Of a stretch of 64,000 bases of DNA, positions 50,274 through 58,383 are shown piece after piece (positions within the stretch are counted from its first letter, which is position 1; each line of letters begins with the position of its first letter). This stretch comes from Bacillus_BD sp963787345 (lineage in GTDB: Bacteria; Bacillota; Bacilli; Bacillales; Cytobacillaceae), in NCBI GenBank assembly GCA_963787345.1, contig CAWBCW010000026.1:248001-312000 (forward strand). The letters run 5' to 3'. The notes under the pieces were generated by a model. It was not told where the DNA came from. It made no database searches and worked only from the letters and a program-made list of their open reading frames with translations. The translations under genes were made by a program, and so were the position numbers.

Positions 50274-50600
50274 TTATGAAATCCTCCTATAGAATCTTTT
50301 TTTTAAAAAGTATTTTGAACTAACTGTGTTGCTTACGAGAAAATCATAACACGAAGTTTTTGTAATATTTTTGGGAGGATATGGAATGCATGAAATGTAA
50401 TCGACTTGGGAATATCCAGTATTGATAAAAAGTAAGAGATAGCAAATGTTTGAGAACAGATGGATGGGAATGGATAAATGGAAGAGGGATCCATAATATC
50501 CAAATTTTGTGGGGAAAAATAGGGTTGACAGGTTTTTAAAATGAGCCTATATTTTACATTTATTACACGAATAAGACAAAATAGAGGGTTTTATAACAAG
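50274..50600. other. intergenic region between CAP and vanZ-like genes
   Basis: About 330 bases holding the ribosome binding site and presumed promoter of the CAP-domain gene on the minus strand. No reliable promoter, ORF or repeat could be identified. Downstream it meets the long vanZ hairpin. Confidence 0.4.
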
Positions 50601-50649
50601 CTAGGGTGCAAGAAACCTCCCGGAAACTGGAAGGTTTCTTGCACCCTAG
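50601..50649. terminator. long hairpin at the end of the vanZ-like gene
   Basis: CTAGGGTGCAAGAAACCT (50601-50618) is a perfect 18-bp inverted repeat with 50632-50649. The stop codon of the vanZ-like gene lies within the stem. T-runs are weak on both sides. Confidence 0.7.
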
Positions 50650-51050
50650 TCTATTTTATGAAGTAAATCTCCTAGTTTTCGGAATCTCTTTTTCTGGTAA
50701 GCCCCAAATAGAATCCATGAGGCAACAAGGACGCCGATGACATCTTTGACAACATCAATGACTGTTGCGGATCGGTAGGGAACGAAATATTGATGGATTT
50801 CATCACTTAGTCCATATAAGGAAGAAACAAGAATAAGGATGAGATTTTGCTTTGGTGTTATCTCTGAAAAGGTAAGGGCCGCGAGAAATAGTAGTGTATA
50901 CAGAATGCCAAACTCTACTAAATGTAAAGACTCTTTAATTAGCGAATCCCATCGCGGCAATTCAATAACTGCATCGGCCGGCATGCTTGATAGAATGAAA
51001 ATAGCGATCATATAGAGAATTGGTAGAATTCTTAAGGTGATTTTTAGCAT
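50646..51050 (-). CDS. VanZ family protein
   Basis: A 134-aa membrane protein with about four helices. VanZ-family features: ILPILYMIAIFILSSMPA at the N-terminus, HLVEFGILYTLLFLAAL (helix 2) and LYGLSDEIHQYFVPYRSATVIDVVKDVIGVLVASWIL. The start at 51050 (MLKITLRIL) has GGAGG five bases upstream; an open TTG start 11 codons earlier lacks one. VanZ itself gives low-level teicoplanin resistance; most relatives are uncharacterised. Confidence 0.88.
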   Translation of the reverse strand: MLKITLRILPILYMIAIFILSSMPADAVIELPRWDSLIKESLHLVEFGILYTLLFLAALTFSEITPKQNLILILVSSLYGLSDEIHQYFVPYRSATVIDVVKDVIGVLVASWILFGAYQKKRFRKLGDLLHKID

Positions 51051-51172
51051 AATAACCTCCAAAATTAATGATATTTCGAACAATAAATATATAATTGATA
51101 TTTTTCTTCATAATCATGAATAATTATAACCGTTCTGTCGAAAAATAAGGAGTAAAAAATTTTGAAAAAAGA

Positions 51173-51202
51173 GGTATATATTCCTCTGCATTTGATCAGA
51201 AT
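51173..51202 (+). promoter_or_regulatory. probable sigma-F promoter of spoIIQ
   Basis: GTATA (51173-51177) fits GYWTA. After exactly 15 bases, GATCAGAATG (51193-51202) fits GGNRANAHTR at 8 of 10 positions. spoIIQ is a sigma-F gene in B. subtilis. Confidence 0.6.
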
Positions 51203-51222
51203 GAATGCTGAGGTGATGATAA

Positions 51223-52143
51223 ATGAGAGAGGAAGAAAAGAAACAAACTTCTCTAAAAAAATTCTTTAAAAAGCGTTGGGTCTATCCAACCGTATACATT
51301 GCAAGTGCAGCGTTGATTCTAACAGGAGTGTTATGGTTCCAAAATAGCAGCACGGATAACGCAATAGAATCTGAAAAATTCGGGTACGAAACTTCCCAAA
51401 GGGAAAATAAATTCAATGAACCTGCGGAAGAAGTTGCGCGCACGATGGAAAACATTGTTCTGCCACTATCCCAGAAAGATCGCACTAATGCTGTTATTAA
51501 AACAAAATTTTATGAAGATACGGCAAATGAAGCTGACCAAGAGGCGGCTATCGTCGTTTACCAAAATCAATATCATCCAAATACAGGAATTGATATTGCG
51601 GTAAAAGACAGCGAGGCTTTTGATGTAATGGCGGCATTAAGTGGAACCGTTACGAAAGTTCAAGAAGATGCCCTACTTGGGAATGTAATTGAAATTGAGC
51701 ATGATGACAGCATCGTGACACGTTACTCATCTGTGAAAGATATGAAAGTAGCAGTTGGTGATGAAGTAGAGCAAGGACAAACACTTGCGACAGCGGGTAA
51801 AAGCCTGTTTAATGAAGAAGCTGGTGTTCACGTTCACTTTGAAATTCGCAAAGATGGGGTTCCTGTGAATCCAGAAAGCTATTTAAACAAGTCGTTCAAT
51901 GAATTGCAGGAAGCAAGTGTGAAAGAAGAAGACGATTCAACTGATTCCGATAAGCCTGAATCATCTGAGAAGGATCAAGAGACAGGTGTAACAGAAGAAG
52001 AGCCAGCAAAAAAGGATGAGAAATCATCAACAGATGAAGACGAAGCTTCTCCTAACGACTCTGCAAAAGAAGACGAGGAGACTTCTACAGATGAAAAGTC
52101 TTCAACTGACAAAGAAGAAACTTCTTCAGACTATATCAGATGA
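51223..52143 (+). CDS. spoIIQ: stage II sporulation protein Q, possible tail frameshift
   Basis: The forespore half of the SpoIIQ-SpoIIIAH channel linking forespore and mother cell. It has 306 aa: a basic cytosolic N-terminus, one membrane helix (about 20-40) and a LytM/M23 fold (about 105-225). The first zinc motif reads NTGID instead of HTGID, while HVHFE is kept, so it is probably not a peptidase, as in B. subtilis SpoIIQ. The tail is a Ser/Thr/Asp/Glu/Lys low-complexity region. It stops at 52141-52143, but the +1 frame continues the same composition (SDEKNTDEKKDETTNHNK...) to a TAA at 52202-52204. One extra base near 52131-52136 would explain this. Confidence 0.93.
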   Translation: MREEEKKQTSLKKFFKKRWVYPTVYIASAALILTGVLWFQNSSTDNAIESEKFGYETSQRENKFNEPAEEVARTMENIVLPLSQKDRTNAVIKTKFYEDTANEADQEAAIVVYQNQYHPNTGIDIAVKDSEAFDVMAALSGTVTKVQEDALLGNVIEIEHDDSIVTRYSSVKDMKVAVGDEVEQGQTLATAGKSLFNEEAGVHVHFEIRKDGVPVNPESYLNKSFNELQEASVKEEDDSTDSDKPESSEKDQETGVTEEEPAKKDEKSSTDEDEASPNDSAKEDEETSTDEKSSTDKEETSSDYIR

Positions 52144-52213
52144 AAAGAATACAGACGAAAAGAAAGACGAAACAACAAATCATAATAAAAACAAAGATGC
52201 CTAACTTTGACAG

Positions 52214-52258
52214 GTGCCAAGTACTATCCAGAAACCGGATGCTGCTTGGCATTTTTTT
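52214..52258 (+). terminator. terminator of spoIIQ
   Basis: TGCCAAG (52215-52221) pairs with CTTGGCA (52245-52251), followed by TTTTTTT. Confidence 0.85.
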
Positions 52259-52320
52259 ATGTTAAAATATATGGAAAATTAAATATTCTGATAAATCTGA
52301 GTAAATTATGTAAATTTGTG

Positions 52321-52328
52321 CATAATCT
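52321..52328 (+). promoter_or_regulatory. possible sigma-E -10 of usd-spoIIID
   Basis: CATAATCT fits CATANNNT; the -35 region 17 bases upstream (GAGTA) is poor. spoIIID is sigma-E-transcribed in B. subtilis. Confidence 0.4.
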
Positions 52329-52393
52329 TCCGTTAGACCTAATACACTGATACAAACCTGTCAAAAGAGAGTGTTCGAGGTGAGGAGTCGTTT

Positions 52394-52447
52394 ATGATTA
52401 ATATAGATATGGATCCCGACCTAGACGTGTTTAATCCTTGTAAGTAG
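52394..52447 (+). CDS. usd: usd leader peptide upstream of spoIIID
   Basis: A 17-codon ORF (MINIDMDPDLDVFNPCK) with a strong ribosome binding site, GAGGTGAGGAG. It sits in the spoIIID leader exactly where B. subtilis has usd, a small ORF whose translation is needed for spoIIID translation. Codons 8-11 (CCCGACCTAG, 52415-52424) are complementary, with a 2x2 mismatch, to the spoIIID Shine-Dalgarno TTAGGGAGGG (52555-52564). A hairpin AGAAAGC-AAAA-GCTTTCT follows the stop. Ribosomes on usd should free the spoIIID site. Confidence 0.8.
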   Translation: MINIDMDPDLDVFNPCK

Positions 52448-52535
52448 AAAGCAAAAGCTTTCTGCCGTGTGATTCAAAATTAACAACATGCGGTTACCTA
52501 ATAATGATGCAAGCAATAAGAAGCGAGTCTCATTT

Positions 52536-52575
52536 CACACTTCTCACATCCAAATTAGGGAGGGCGAGTGGTGTG
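52536..52575 (+). promoter_or_regulatory. sequestering hairpin over the spoIIID start
   Basis: CACACTTCTC (52536-52545) pairs with GAGTGGTGTG (52566-52575, includes the GTG start codon), one mismatch and one wobble. The loop contains the Shine-Dalgarno GGGAGGG. It offers a second way to occlude spoIIID initiation besides pairing with usd codons. Confidence 0.55.
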
Positions 52576-52845
52576 CACGATTACATCAAAGAGAGAACTA
52601 TCAAGATTGGAAAGTATATCGTGGAGACGAGAAAAACAGTTCGCGTCATTGCGAAAGAGTTTGGCGTATCCAAAAGTACAGTCCATAAAGACTTAACAGA
52701 AAGACTTCCTGAAATCAATCCTGAACTAGCTAGTGAAGTGAAAGAGATATTAGATTATCATAAATCAATTCGCCATTTAAGAGGTGGAGAGGCAACGAAA
52801 TTAAAATACAAGAAAGAGGAATATGAAGAAGAGCCAGTCAAATGA
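52573..52845 (+). CDS. spoIIID: sporulation transcription factor SpoIIID
   Basis: A small mother-cell DNA-binding protein that represses and activates many sigma-E genes and helps start sigK expression. It has 90 aa from GTG 52573 (VHDYIKERTIKIGKYIVE), with GGGAGGG eight bases upstream; the open frame before it is not conserved. The helix-turn-helix is TVRVIAKEFGVSKSTVHKDL (about 23-42), and the basic C-terminus (RGGEATKLKYKKEE) also contacts DNA. The sequence is nearly identical to B. subtilis through residue 80. Confidence 0.97.
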   Translation: MHDYIKERTIKIGKYIVETRKTVRVIAKEFGVSKSTVHKDLTERLPEINPELASEVKEILDYHKSIRHLRGGEATKLKYKKEEYEEEPVK

Positions 52846-52869
52846 TTGATCCAATCTTTATTTTTAAAA

Positions 52870-52921
52870 AGGAGAGTGAGCCTACTACACTGTGGTGGCT
52901 GATCTTCTTTTTTTTTTGCAA
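52870..52921 (+). terminator. terminator of spoIIID
   Basis: AGCC-(T)AC-(T)AC pairs with GTGGTGGCT, followed after GATCTTC by a run of about eleven Ts. The rest of the 380-base gap to mbl holds only the promoter at 52977. Confidence 0.65.
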
Positions 52922-52976
52922 CTTCCACGGTTATTGTATGTCCACATCTCTTATCTTATACCAGGGTAAATACTTT

Positions 52977-53005
52977 TTGACAAAATCCAACATAATTCAT
53001 GATAA
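52977..53005 (+). promoter_or_regulatory. possible sigma-A promoter of mbl
   Basis: A perfect TTGACA (52977-52982), with CATGAT at 16 bases or TGATAA at 17 bases as -10. Confidence 0.5.
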
Positions 53006-53227
53006 ACAATACACTGTTCCTAACAAATATGATAAAATAATCAATTGAGTGAAGAAAAACTTAAATGATTCATCTTTTTAGGATAAATGTACAAAATGAA
53101 CAGAGCAAGCATCAGGGAATCCTAAATAATTTTGGAAACCGGTGTAAGAATCGTTGAAAGCATAATTGGGAAATTTACGTTCATGAAAGGACGATAGAAG
53201 CATCCGGCCAAGGAGGAAAAGCGTAGT

Positions 53228-54229
53228 ATGTTCGCAAGGGATATTGGTATAGACTTAGGTACGGCAAACGTCTTAATACATGTAAAAGGCCGTGGAATAG
53301 TATTAAATGAACCTTCCGTTGTGGCGATTGATAAAAATACCAATCGAGTGCTGGCGGTTGGAGAAGAAGCGCGCAGAATGGTAGGAAGAACGCCGGGGAA
53401 CATCGTGGCGATCCGCCCATTAAAAGACGGGGTCATTGCTGACTTTGATGTAACTGAAGCGATGTTAAAGCATTTTATTAATAAATTAAATGTCAAAGGC
53501 TTTTTATCAAAACCACGGATTTTGATTTGCTGCCCAACGAATATTACAAGTGTTGAGCAAAAGGCAATCAAGGAAGCTGCGGAGAAAAGCGGAGGCAAAA
53601 AGATTTTTTTAGAAGAGGAGCCAAAGGTGGCAGCGATCGGAGCCGGTATGGACATTTTTCAACCAAGCGGAAATATGGTTGTTGACATCGGTGGTGGAAC
53701 AACGGATGTTGCTGTCCTATCAATGGGTGACATTGTAACCTCTTCATCGATTAAAATGGCCGGTGATAAGTTTGATGCGGAAATTCTTGGCTATATTAAA
53801 AAGGAATACAAACTTTTAATTGGTGAGCGAACAGCCGAAAACATCAAAATTACAATTGGTACGGTCGAGCCACAATTGAAAAAAGAAGAAATGGAAATTA
53901 GAGGTCGTGATATGGTGACCGGACTGCCGCGTACAATTACGGTTACATCTGATGAAATTTCTCAAGCTTTACGGGAATCAGTGTCTATCATCGTTCAGGC
54001 AGCAAAAAGTGTCCTTGAACGGACTCCACCAGAGTTATCCGCGGACATTATTGACCGCGGTGTCATTCTAACCGGTGGTGGCGCCTTACTTCATGGTATA
54101 GATATGCTTCTTGCTAATGAGCTAAAAGTACCTGTTTTAGTTGCTGAAAATCCAATGGACTGTGTCGCAATTGGTACAGGCATTATGCTCGATAATATCG
54201 ACAAACTGTCAAGAAGAAAAATTGTATAA
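53228..54229 (+). CDS. mbl: MreB-like cell-shape protein Mbl
   Basis: A bacterial actin that guides lateral peptidoglycan synthesis. It has 333 aa, the same as B. subtilis Mbl. Actin-family ATP motifs: DIGIDLGTANVLIHVKG (phosphate 1), MVVDIGGGTTDVAVLSMGD (phosphate 2) and the adenosine motif ILTGGGALLHGID. ICCPTNITSVEQKAIKEAAEKSGGKKIFLEEEPKVAAIGAG is typical. AAGGAGG precedes the ATG. The position after spoIIID distinguishes it from mreB and mreBH. Confidence 0.96.
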   Translation: MFARDIGIDLGTANVLIHVKGRGIVLNEPSVVAIDKNTNRVLAVGEEARRMVGRTPGNIVAIRPLKDGVIADFDVTEAMLKHFINKLNVKGFLSKPRILICCPTNITSVEQKAIKEAAEKSGGKKIFLEEEPKVAAIGAGMDIFQPSGNMVVDIGGGTTDVAVLSMGDIVTSSSIKMAGDKFDAEILGYIKKEYKLLIGERTAENIKITIGTVEPQLKKEEMEIRGRDMVTGLPRTITVTSDEISQALRESVSIIVQAAKSVLERTPPELSADIIDRGVILTGGGALLHGIDMLLANELKVPVLVAENPMDCVAIGTGIMLDNIDKLSRRKIV

Positions 54230-54257
54230 AAGAAATCAAGCCTGTTGGAGGAGGTAT

Positions 54258-54281
54258 AAGCCCTTTCAATGGGTTTTTTTA
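54258..54281 (+). terminator. weak terminator of mbl
   Basis: AAGCCC-TTTCAAT-GGGTTT (one G-U), followed by TTTT. The remaining 240 bases to flhO hold a TATAAT at about 54481-54486 with a poor -35, and nothing else recognised. Confidence 0.6.
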
Positions 54282-54525
54282 TTTATTGGCTTTCCAGAAA
54301 GGGGGAATAGATTCAATGAATCGGGATTCTAGTTTAATTGAGGATCGTTTTAGTTTGATTGTCAATTTCGGATGATAATTTCATGTACCGTATGGGGTAT
54401 ATAGGCACCTAATTACAAACTTTCCCATGGAAATCCTTCTTTATTTGCAAAAAAGATACTGATTCTTGGCGGGATTTTTCCTATAATAGAAGATAGAGAT
54501 ATGGACGAATAAATGAGGTGTGAAT

Positions 54526-55347
54526 ATGTTACGTGGTTTTTATACAGCAGCATCTGGAATGTTAACGCAACAGCGGAAAACGGAAATGTTGGCGAATAAT
54601 ATGGCAAATGCGAATACGCCTGGTTTTAAAGCTGATCAATTTGCTACACGTGCTTTTCCGGAAATGCTGCTTCAAAGAATGGAACAACGGGACGGAGTAT
54701 CTCCAGCGACCTTCAAAACGATTGGTTCCTTGAATACAGGCGTTTATATACAGGAAGTGATACCGAAATTTCTTCAAGGAGACTTAAGAGAGACAAGCTT
54801 AAAGACAGATGTTGCGTTATTGGATATCAATCTTCCGGTTAATCCTGAAACCGGCAGGACTGGGTCACTCTTTTTTACGATCGAAGGACCAGATGGGAAT
54901 ATGCGCTATACAAGAAACGGTAATTTTACACTAGATGGAGCGGGCTATTTAACAACAGGCAGTGGCAGGTATGTGTTGGATAGGGAGGGGAATCGGATTC
55001 AACTCGAAAGTGATCAATTTAGGGTTAACGAGGAAGGCTGGATGATGGTCGACCAAGTGGAGGTTGCTAGACTTGGCATCGCCTATAGTGATAATCCACT
55101 ATTGATGGTAAAAGAAGGCGACGGTCAATTCCGCTCGGATGAAGGTGCACTTGTCGATGCTTATAATATGAATGGAGTTACTTTTAAAACACAACAAGGA
55201 TTTTTAGAACGATCCAATGTCGATAGTGCTCAAACGATGACAGAAATGTTGACTGCTTACCGGACATTTGAAGCCAACCAAAAGGTCCTCCAAGCATATG
55301 ACACGAGTCTCCAAAAAACTGTAAACGAAGTAGGGAGAATTGGATAG
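54526..55347 (+). CDS. flhO: flagellar hook-basal body protein FlhO
   Basis: A 273-aa rod-type axial protein of the FlgF/FlgG family. The N-terminal flagellar-rod box LRGFYTAASGMLTQQRKTEMLANNMANANTPGFKAD and the C-terminal heptad region FLERSNVDSAQTMTEMLTAYRTFEANQKVLQAYD are complete. It starts at ATG 54526, five bases after GAGGTG; a GTG at 54520 is in frame. Together with flhP it forms the distal rod. No sigma-D promoter was recognised. Confidence 0.94.
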   Translation: MLRGFYTAASGMLTQQRKTEMLANNMANANTPGFKADQFATRAFPEMLLQRMEQRDGVSPATFKTIGSLNTGVYIQEVIPKFLQGDLRETSLKTDVALLDINLPVNPETGRTGSLFFTIEGPDGNMRYTRNGNFTLDGAGYLTTGSGRYVLDREGNRIQLESDQFRVNEEGWMMVDQVEVARLGIAYSDNPLLMVKEGDGQFRSDEGALVDAYNMNGVTFKTQQGFLERSNVDSAQTMTEMLTAYRTFEANQKVLQAYDTSLQKTVNEVGRIG

Positions 55348-55478
55348 GTGAAGCAAGTAGACGGTTCTTCTGTTTTATTTTAAGAAGTATAAGATTTGGA
55401 AAACATGTGGATCAATAAGGGTTTGTTATGAAATATGACAGCCATCCCCATGGTTCACTTCAAGAAGGGGGGAAACGA

Positions 55479-56312
55479 GTGAACAGAACGATGATAACAG
55501 GAACGAATACGCTAACTCAGTTGCAAAAACAAATGGACGTAATTAGCCATAATATCGCGAATGTAGAAACGAACGGTTACAAGACTCGAACGACAACGTT
55601 TACAGATTTACTCGTACAGCAATTTCAAAATCAGCCGAATACCGCTGGTGAAGTCGGTAGGTTAACACCGAATGGAATTCGTCAAGGAGTGGGGGCAAAG
55701 TTAGCCCAAATTCAAATGGTGATGACCCAGGGGAATATAGTGGACACAGGCCGTGCACTTGATCTTGCCTTAACTAAAGAGGGGCAGTTTTTCCGCGTTT
55801 CACTTCAAAATGAAACTGGCAATGAGATTGTCTATTCGAGAGATGGTGCGTTTTATTTCACACCCGTTACTGAAAATGAAGTCATGTTAGTGACGAGCAG
55901 CGGACATCCTGTGTTAGATGAAAATAATGAACTTATTCGAATAAATGGACAAGCTAAAGAATATAAGATTGATGAAAACGGAAGTATGACCGTTACGATA
56001 GATAATGGAGATGTACAAAACTTTCAATTAGGCATTACAAGTGTTGAGAAACCACAATTTTTGGAGCTAAAGGGAAATAATTCAGTAGGACTTCCGAAAA
56101 ACTTTGCGGATTTAGATGTGGGGATAGAAGAGATCTTGACAGATCTAGGTCCTAATCAAATTTCGATGAAACAAGGAGCGTTGGAGAAATCAAATGTCGA
56201 TCTTACAAAGGAAATGACTGATTTAATCCAAACGCAACGTTCCTATCAATTTCAAGCCCGCTCAATTAATCTGGCTGATCAAATGATGGGGCTTATCAAC
56301 GGAATTCGCTAA
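55479..56312 (+). CDS. flhP: flagellar hook-basal body protein FlhP
   Basis: A 277-aa FlgG-like distal rod protein. The start is GTG 55479 (VNRTMITGTNTLTQLQKQMDVISHNIANVETNGYKTR), six bases after AAGGGGGG; the earlier in-frame ATG at 55428 lacks a ribosome binding site. The C-terminal coiled region is EKSNVDLTKEMTDLIQTQRSYQFQARSINLADQMM. It follows flhO by 131 bases, with no terminator seen. Confidence 0.93.
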   Translation: MNRTMITGTNTLTQLQKQMDVISHNIANVETNGYKTRTTTFTDLLVQQFQNQPNTAGEVGRLTPNGIRQGVGAKLAQIQMVMTQGNIVDTGRALDLALTKEGQFFRVSLQNETGNEIVYSRDGAFYFTPVTENEVMLVTSSGHPVLDENNELIRINGQAKEYKIDENGSMTVTIDNGDVQNFQLGITSVEKPQFLELKGNNSVGLPKNFADLDVGIEEILTDLGPNQISMKQGALEKSNVDLTKEMTDLIQTQRSYQFQARSINLADQMMGLINGIR

Positions 56313-56325
56313 AGGGGAAAACGTA

Positions 56326-56592
56326 ATGGCAATAAATGAAGGTAGTCGTGAGGCTTTAAGGATTCAAAAAGAGGAAGGACAACAAGAGGAAAAACAGGAG
56401 AAAAAACGGAATAAAATTCGTTTGCGACTTATACCGATTCCACTTCGGATCCTCATTGTCCTGGCACTAATTGTTATGAGCACAGCAGCTGGAGCAGCAT
56501 TTGGATATGGAGTACTTGGAGATGGGAGAGCGCTCGACATCTTTAATCTTTCAACATGGACTCACATGATTGATTTAGTTCAAAAAAAATAG
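56326..56592 (+). CDS. EpuA-like small membrane protein
   Basis: An 88-aa protein: a charged N-terminus (about 1-35, rich in Glu/Gln/Lys, ending KKRNKIRLRLIPIPLR), one membrane helix (about 40-62) and GYGVLGDG directly after it. This matches the EpuA family (PF11772), often mislabelled as RNA polymerase beta subunit in databases. Function is unknown. It lies 13 bases after flhP and 13 before fabZ, so the four genes flhO to fabZ may form one unit. Confidence 0.78.
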   Translation: MAINEGSREALRIQKEEGQQEEKQEKKRNKIRLRLIPIPLRILIVLALIVMSTAAGAAFGYGVLGDGRALDIFNLSTWTHMIDLVQKK

Positions 56593-56605
56593 GGGGTATT
56601 TACAT

Positions 56606-57040
56606 ATGTTAGATATTACGCAGATCAAAGAGATTATTCCGCATCGTTATCCGTTTTTATTGGTGGATCGAATTTTGGAAGTGGAAGAGGGAAAAAAGGC
56701 AGTTGGGATTAAAAATGTTTCCGCGAATGAAGAGTTTTTTAACGGTCATTTTCCACAATATCCAGTTATGCCAGGGGTTCTCATTGTTGAGGCTCTTGCT
56801 CAAGTTGGCGCAGTAGCAATGCTATTGAAAGAAGAAAACCGCGGCCGTCTTGCTTTTTTTGCTGGAATCGATAATTGCCGTTTCAAACGACAAGTTGTTC
56901 CTGGTGACCAATTACGCTTAGAGGTAGAAATGGTTCGCCTTCGCAGTACCTTTGGAAAAGGAAAAGCGGTGGCTACGGTTGACGGGGAATTAGTGTGTGA
57001 AACCGAGATTATGTTTGCCCTTAGTGAAAAAGCTGAATAG
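56606..57040 (+). CDS. fabZ: 3-hydroxyacyl-[acyl-carrier-protein] dehydratase FabZ
   Basis: Dehydrates 3-hydroxyacyl-ACP in fatty acid elongation. It has 144 aa in a hot-dog fold. The catalytic histidine is in NGHFPQYPVMPGVLIVEALAQVGA, together with the glutamate of VEALAQ. HRYPFLLVDRI at the N-terminus is diagnostic. GGGGGTA precedes the ATG. It ends at a strong terminator. Confidence 0.97.
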   Translation: MLDITQIKEIIPHRYPFLLVDRILEVEEGKKAVGIKNVSANEEFFNGHFPQYPVMPGVLIVEALAQVGAVAMLLKEENRGRLAFFAGIDNCRFKRQVVPGDQLRLEVEMVRLRSTFGKGKAVATVDGELVCETEIMFALSEKAE

Positions 57041-57050
57041 AGAAATGAAA

Positions 57051-57086
57051 AATAGCTCAGTCATTTGTTGACTGAGCTATTTTTTT
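57051..57086 (+). terminator. terminator of fabZ
   Basis: TAGCTCAGTCA pairs with TGACTGAGCTA across a TTTGT loop, followed by TTTTTTT. Confidence 0.93.
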
Positions 57087-57261
57087 ATGAAACAGGGAGC
57101 TCATGTGCTTCAAGAAAGCATAAATCCTCAAGTTCACTAAATCGAGCTGTCGAGTCTTCCAGTTATATGGAAATTATTATCCCCATGTAAAATATATTAT
57201 GTTTTGGGTAACCTATATACGACCAGTTTCGGTCTATACTTATAACGGAAGGGGTTTTCCC

Positions 57262-57621
57262 ATGAATCGAAAAGTATTAGCTTTAGTTGGTAGTTCACTG
57301 TTGTCAGTGATGTTATTAGGTGCTTGTGGTGATGATCAAGACCCACCGCCCGAGAATAACAATGATACCAATCAAGTCGATGAAAATAACAATGGAGTCG
57401 ATCAAAACAACAATGGTGATGGTGTTGGGAATAACTTAAATGACGATGTTAATAATGAAATGAACCGTAATGACAATAATGATATCGGAGAAAATGGTGG
57501 GAATACAAATGACATTAATACTAACAATGATGGTGATCCGGCGACTGATATCAACACGGAAAATGAAGAAATCATTGAAGATGAGCGCGACATGAATGAT
57601 GAAAACAATAAAGATAAGTAA
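57262..57621 (+). CDS. Asn/Asp-rich lipoprotein of unknown function
   Basis: A 119-aa protein from ATG 57262, with GGAAGGGG upstream. The signal sequence MNRKVLALVGSSLLSVMLLGAC ends in the lipobox LGAC, so the mature protein is lipid-anchored at Cys22. The remaining 97 residues are a low-complexity run of Asn, Asp, Glu and Gly (NNNDTNQVDENNNG...), with no folded domain apparent. It is possibly intrinsically disordered, with metal or cation binding. No family is recognised. Confidence 0.75.
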   Translation: MNRKVLALVGSSLLSVMLLGACGDDQDPPPENNNDTNQVDENNNGVDQNNNGDGVGNNLNDDVNNEMNRNDNNDIGENGGNTNDINTNNDGDPATDINTENEEIIEDERDMNDENNKDK

Positions 57622-57633
57622 GTAAAAGGAAAA

Positions 57634-57683
57634 AGCCGGAGAAGAGGATTGAGAAAGCTATCCTTTTCTCTAGGCTATTTTTT
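57634..57683. terminator. bidirectional terminator
   Basis: AGCC-GAGAA-AGGAT pairs with ATCCT-TTCTC-GGCT, with TTTTTT on the + side and CTTTTTCC on the minus side. It separates convergent genes. Confidence 0.8.
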
Positions 57684-58106
57684 GATCGGAGTAATTGCTG
57701 GTTTTGTAATCATTTTCTCCTTGAACTCTTGAAGCAGCTTTTGACCAGACAATCCTTCTTCAATCAAAGAGGCTAGCAAAAGCTCTGCGTAAGTATTTGA
57801 ATTCTTCACCGTTCCAGAAAACAGCAGGCTCATTTTGTCATCACTAAGTTGATTAATCGTAAGAGACTGGCAATAGAAAAAGGCAGGATCGTTTTCTCGA
57901 CGTGAAATGATAATCTGGAGCGTAGTCTGGCAGTCCTTTTTCTGTAGATCCTGAAAGTATTTAAGGTAGGTGGTTGAAACAAACGATTCTAATAACCATG
58001 TGCGAGCGTCATTCTCTTGGTTAATAACGAGACCTTCTAACAGTTGAATGTCTTTCAATCCATTATCCTCTATCACCTGGAAAGAGATTAACCTAAATGT
58101 CTTCAT
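57675..58106 (-). CDS. ywpF: YwpF family protein
   Basis: A 143-aa conserved Bacillaceae protein of unknown function. It starts at ATG 58106 (MKTFRLISFQVIEDN), six bases after AAGGAGG on the minus strand. The N-terminal QVIEDNGLKDIQLLEGLVINQEND segment and its position beside ssbB (ywpH in B. subtilis) support the name. No signal peptide or membrane helix is present. Confidence 0.8.
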   Translation of the reverse strand: MKTFRLISFQVIEDNGLKDIQLLEGLVINQENDARTWLLESFVSTTYLKYFQDLQKKDCQTTLQIIISRRENDPAFFYCQSLTINQLSDDKMSLLFSGTVKNSNTYAELLLASLIEEGLSGQKLLQEFKEKMITKPAITPIKK

Positions 58107-58383
58107 AGACAACCTCCTTTATTCAGTTAAACCACTATTATATATAAAAATTATAGCATAACGGGGTAAGAATGTTGTGTGATAATTCTGACGGTAATTT
58201 CTCTCACTATTTGTGAAAAATTAAACAATGGGAATCTTCCATCCCAATAAACTTGTGAGATATGGAAGCGTACATCTTAATTTTAAGCAAAAGGAAGCGG
58301 AAAAAGTAAATAATGTCGATTTTACAATTATTTGATGCATATTGTATGATGGGGCTGACAACAAAGAGAGGTGAGATGATGAC

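Noticed and set aside
52842..53048. 68-aa frame after spoIIID starting in overlap with its stop
   Set aside because: The frame runs through the spoIIID terminator hairpin and its T-run (producing a phenylalanine stretch), then across the mbl promoter; not conserved in style.
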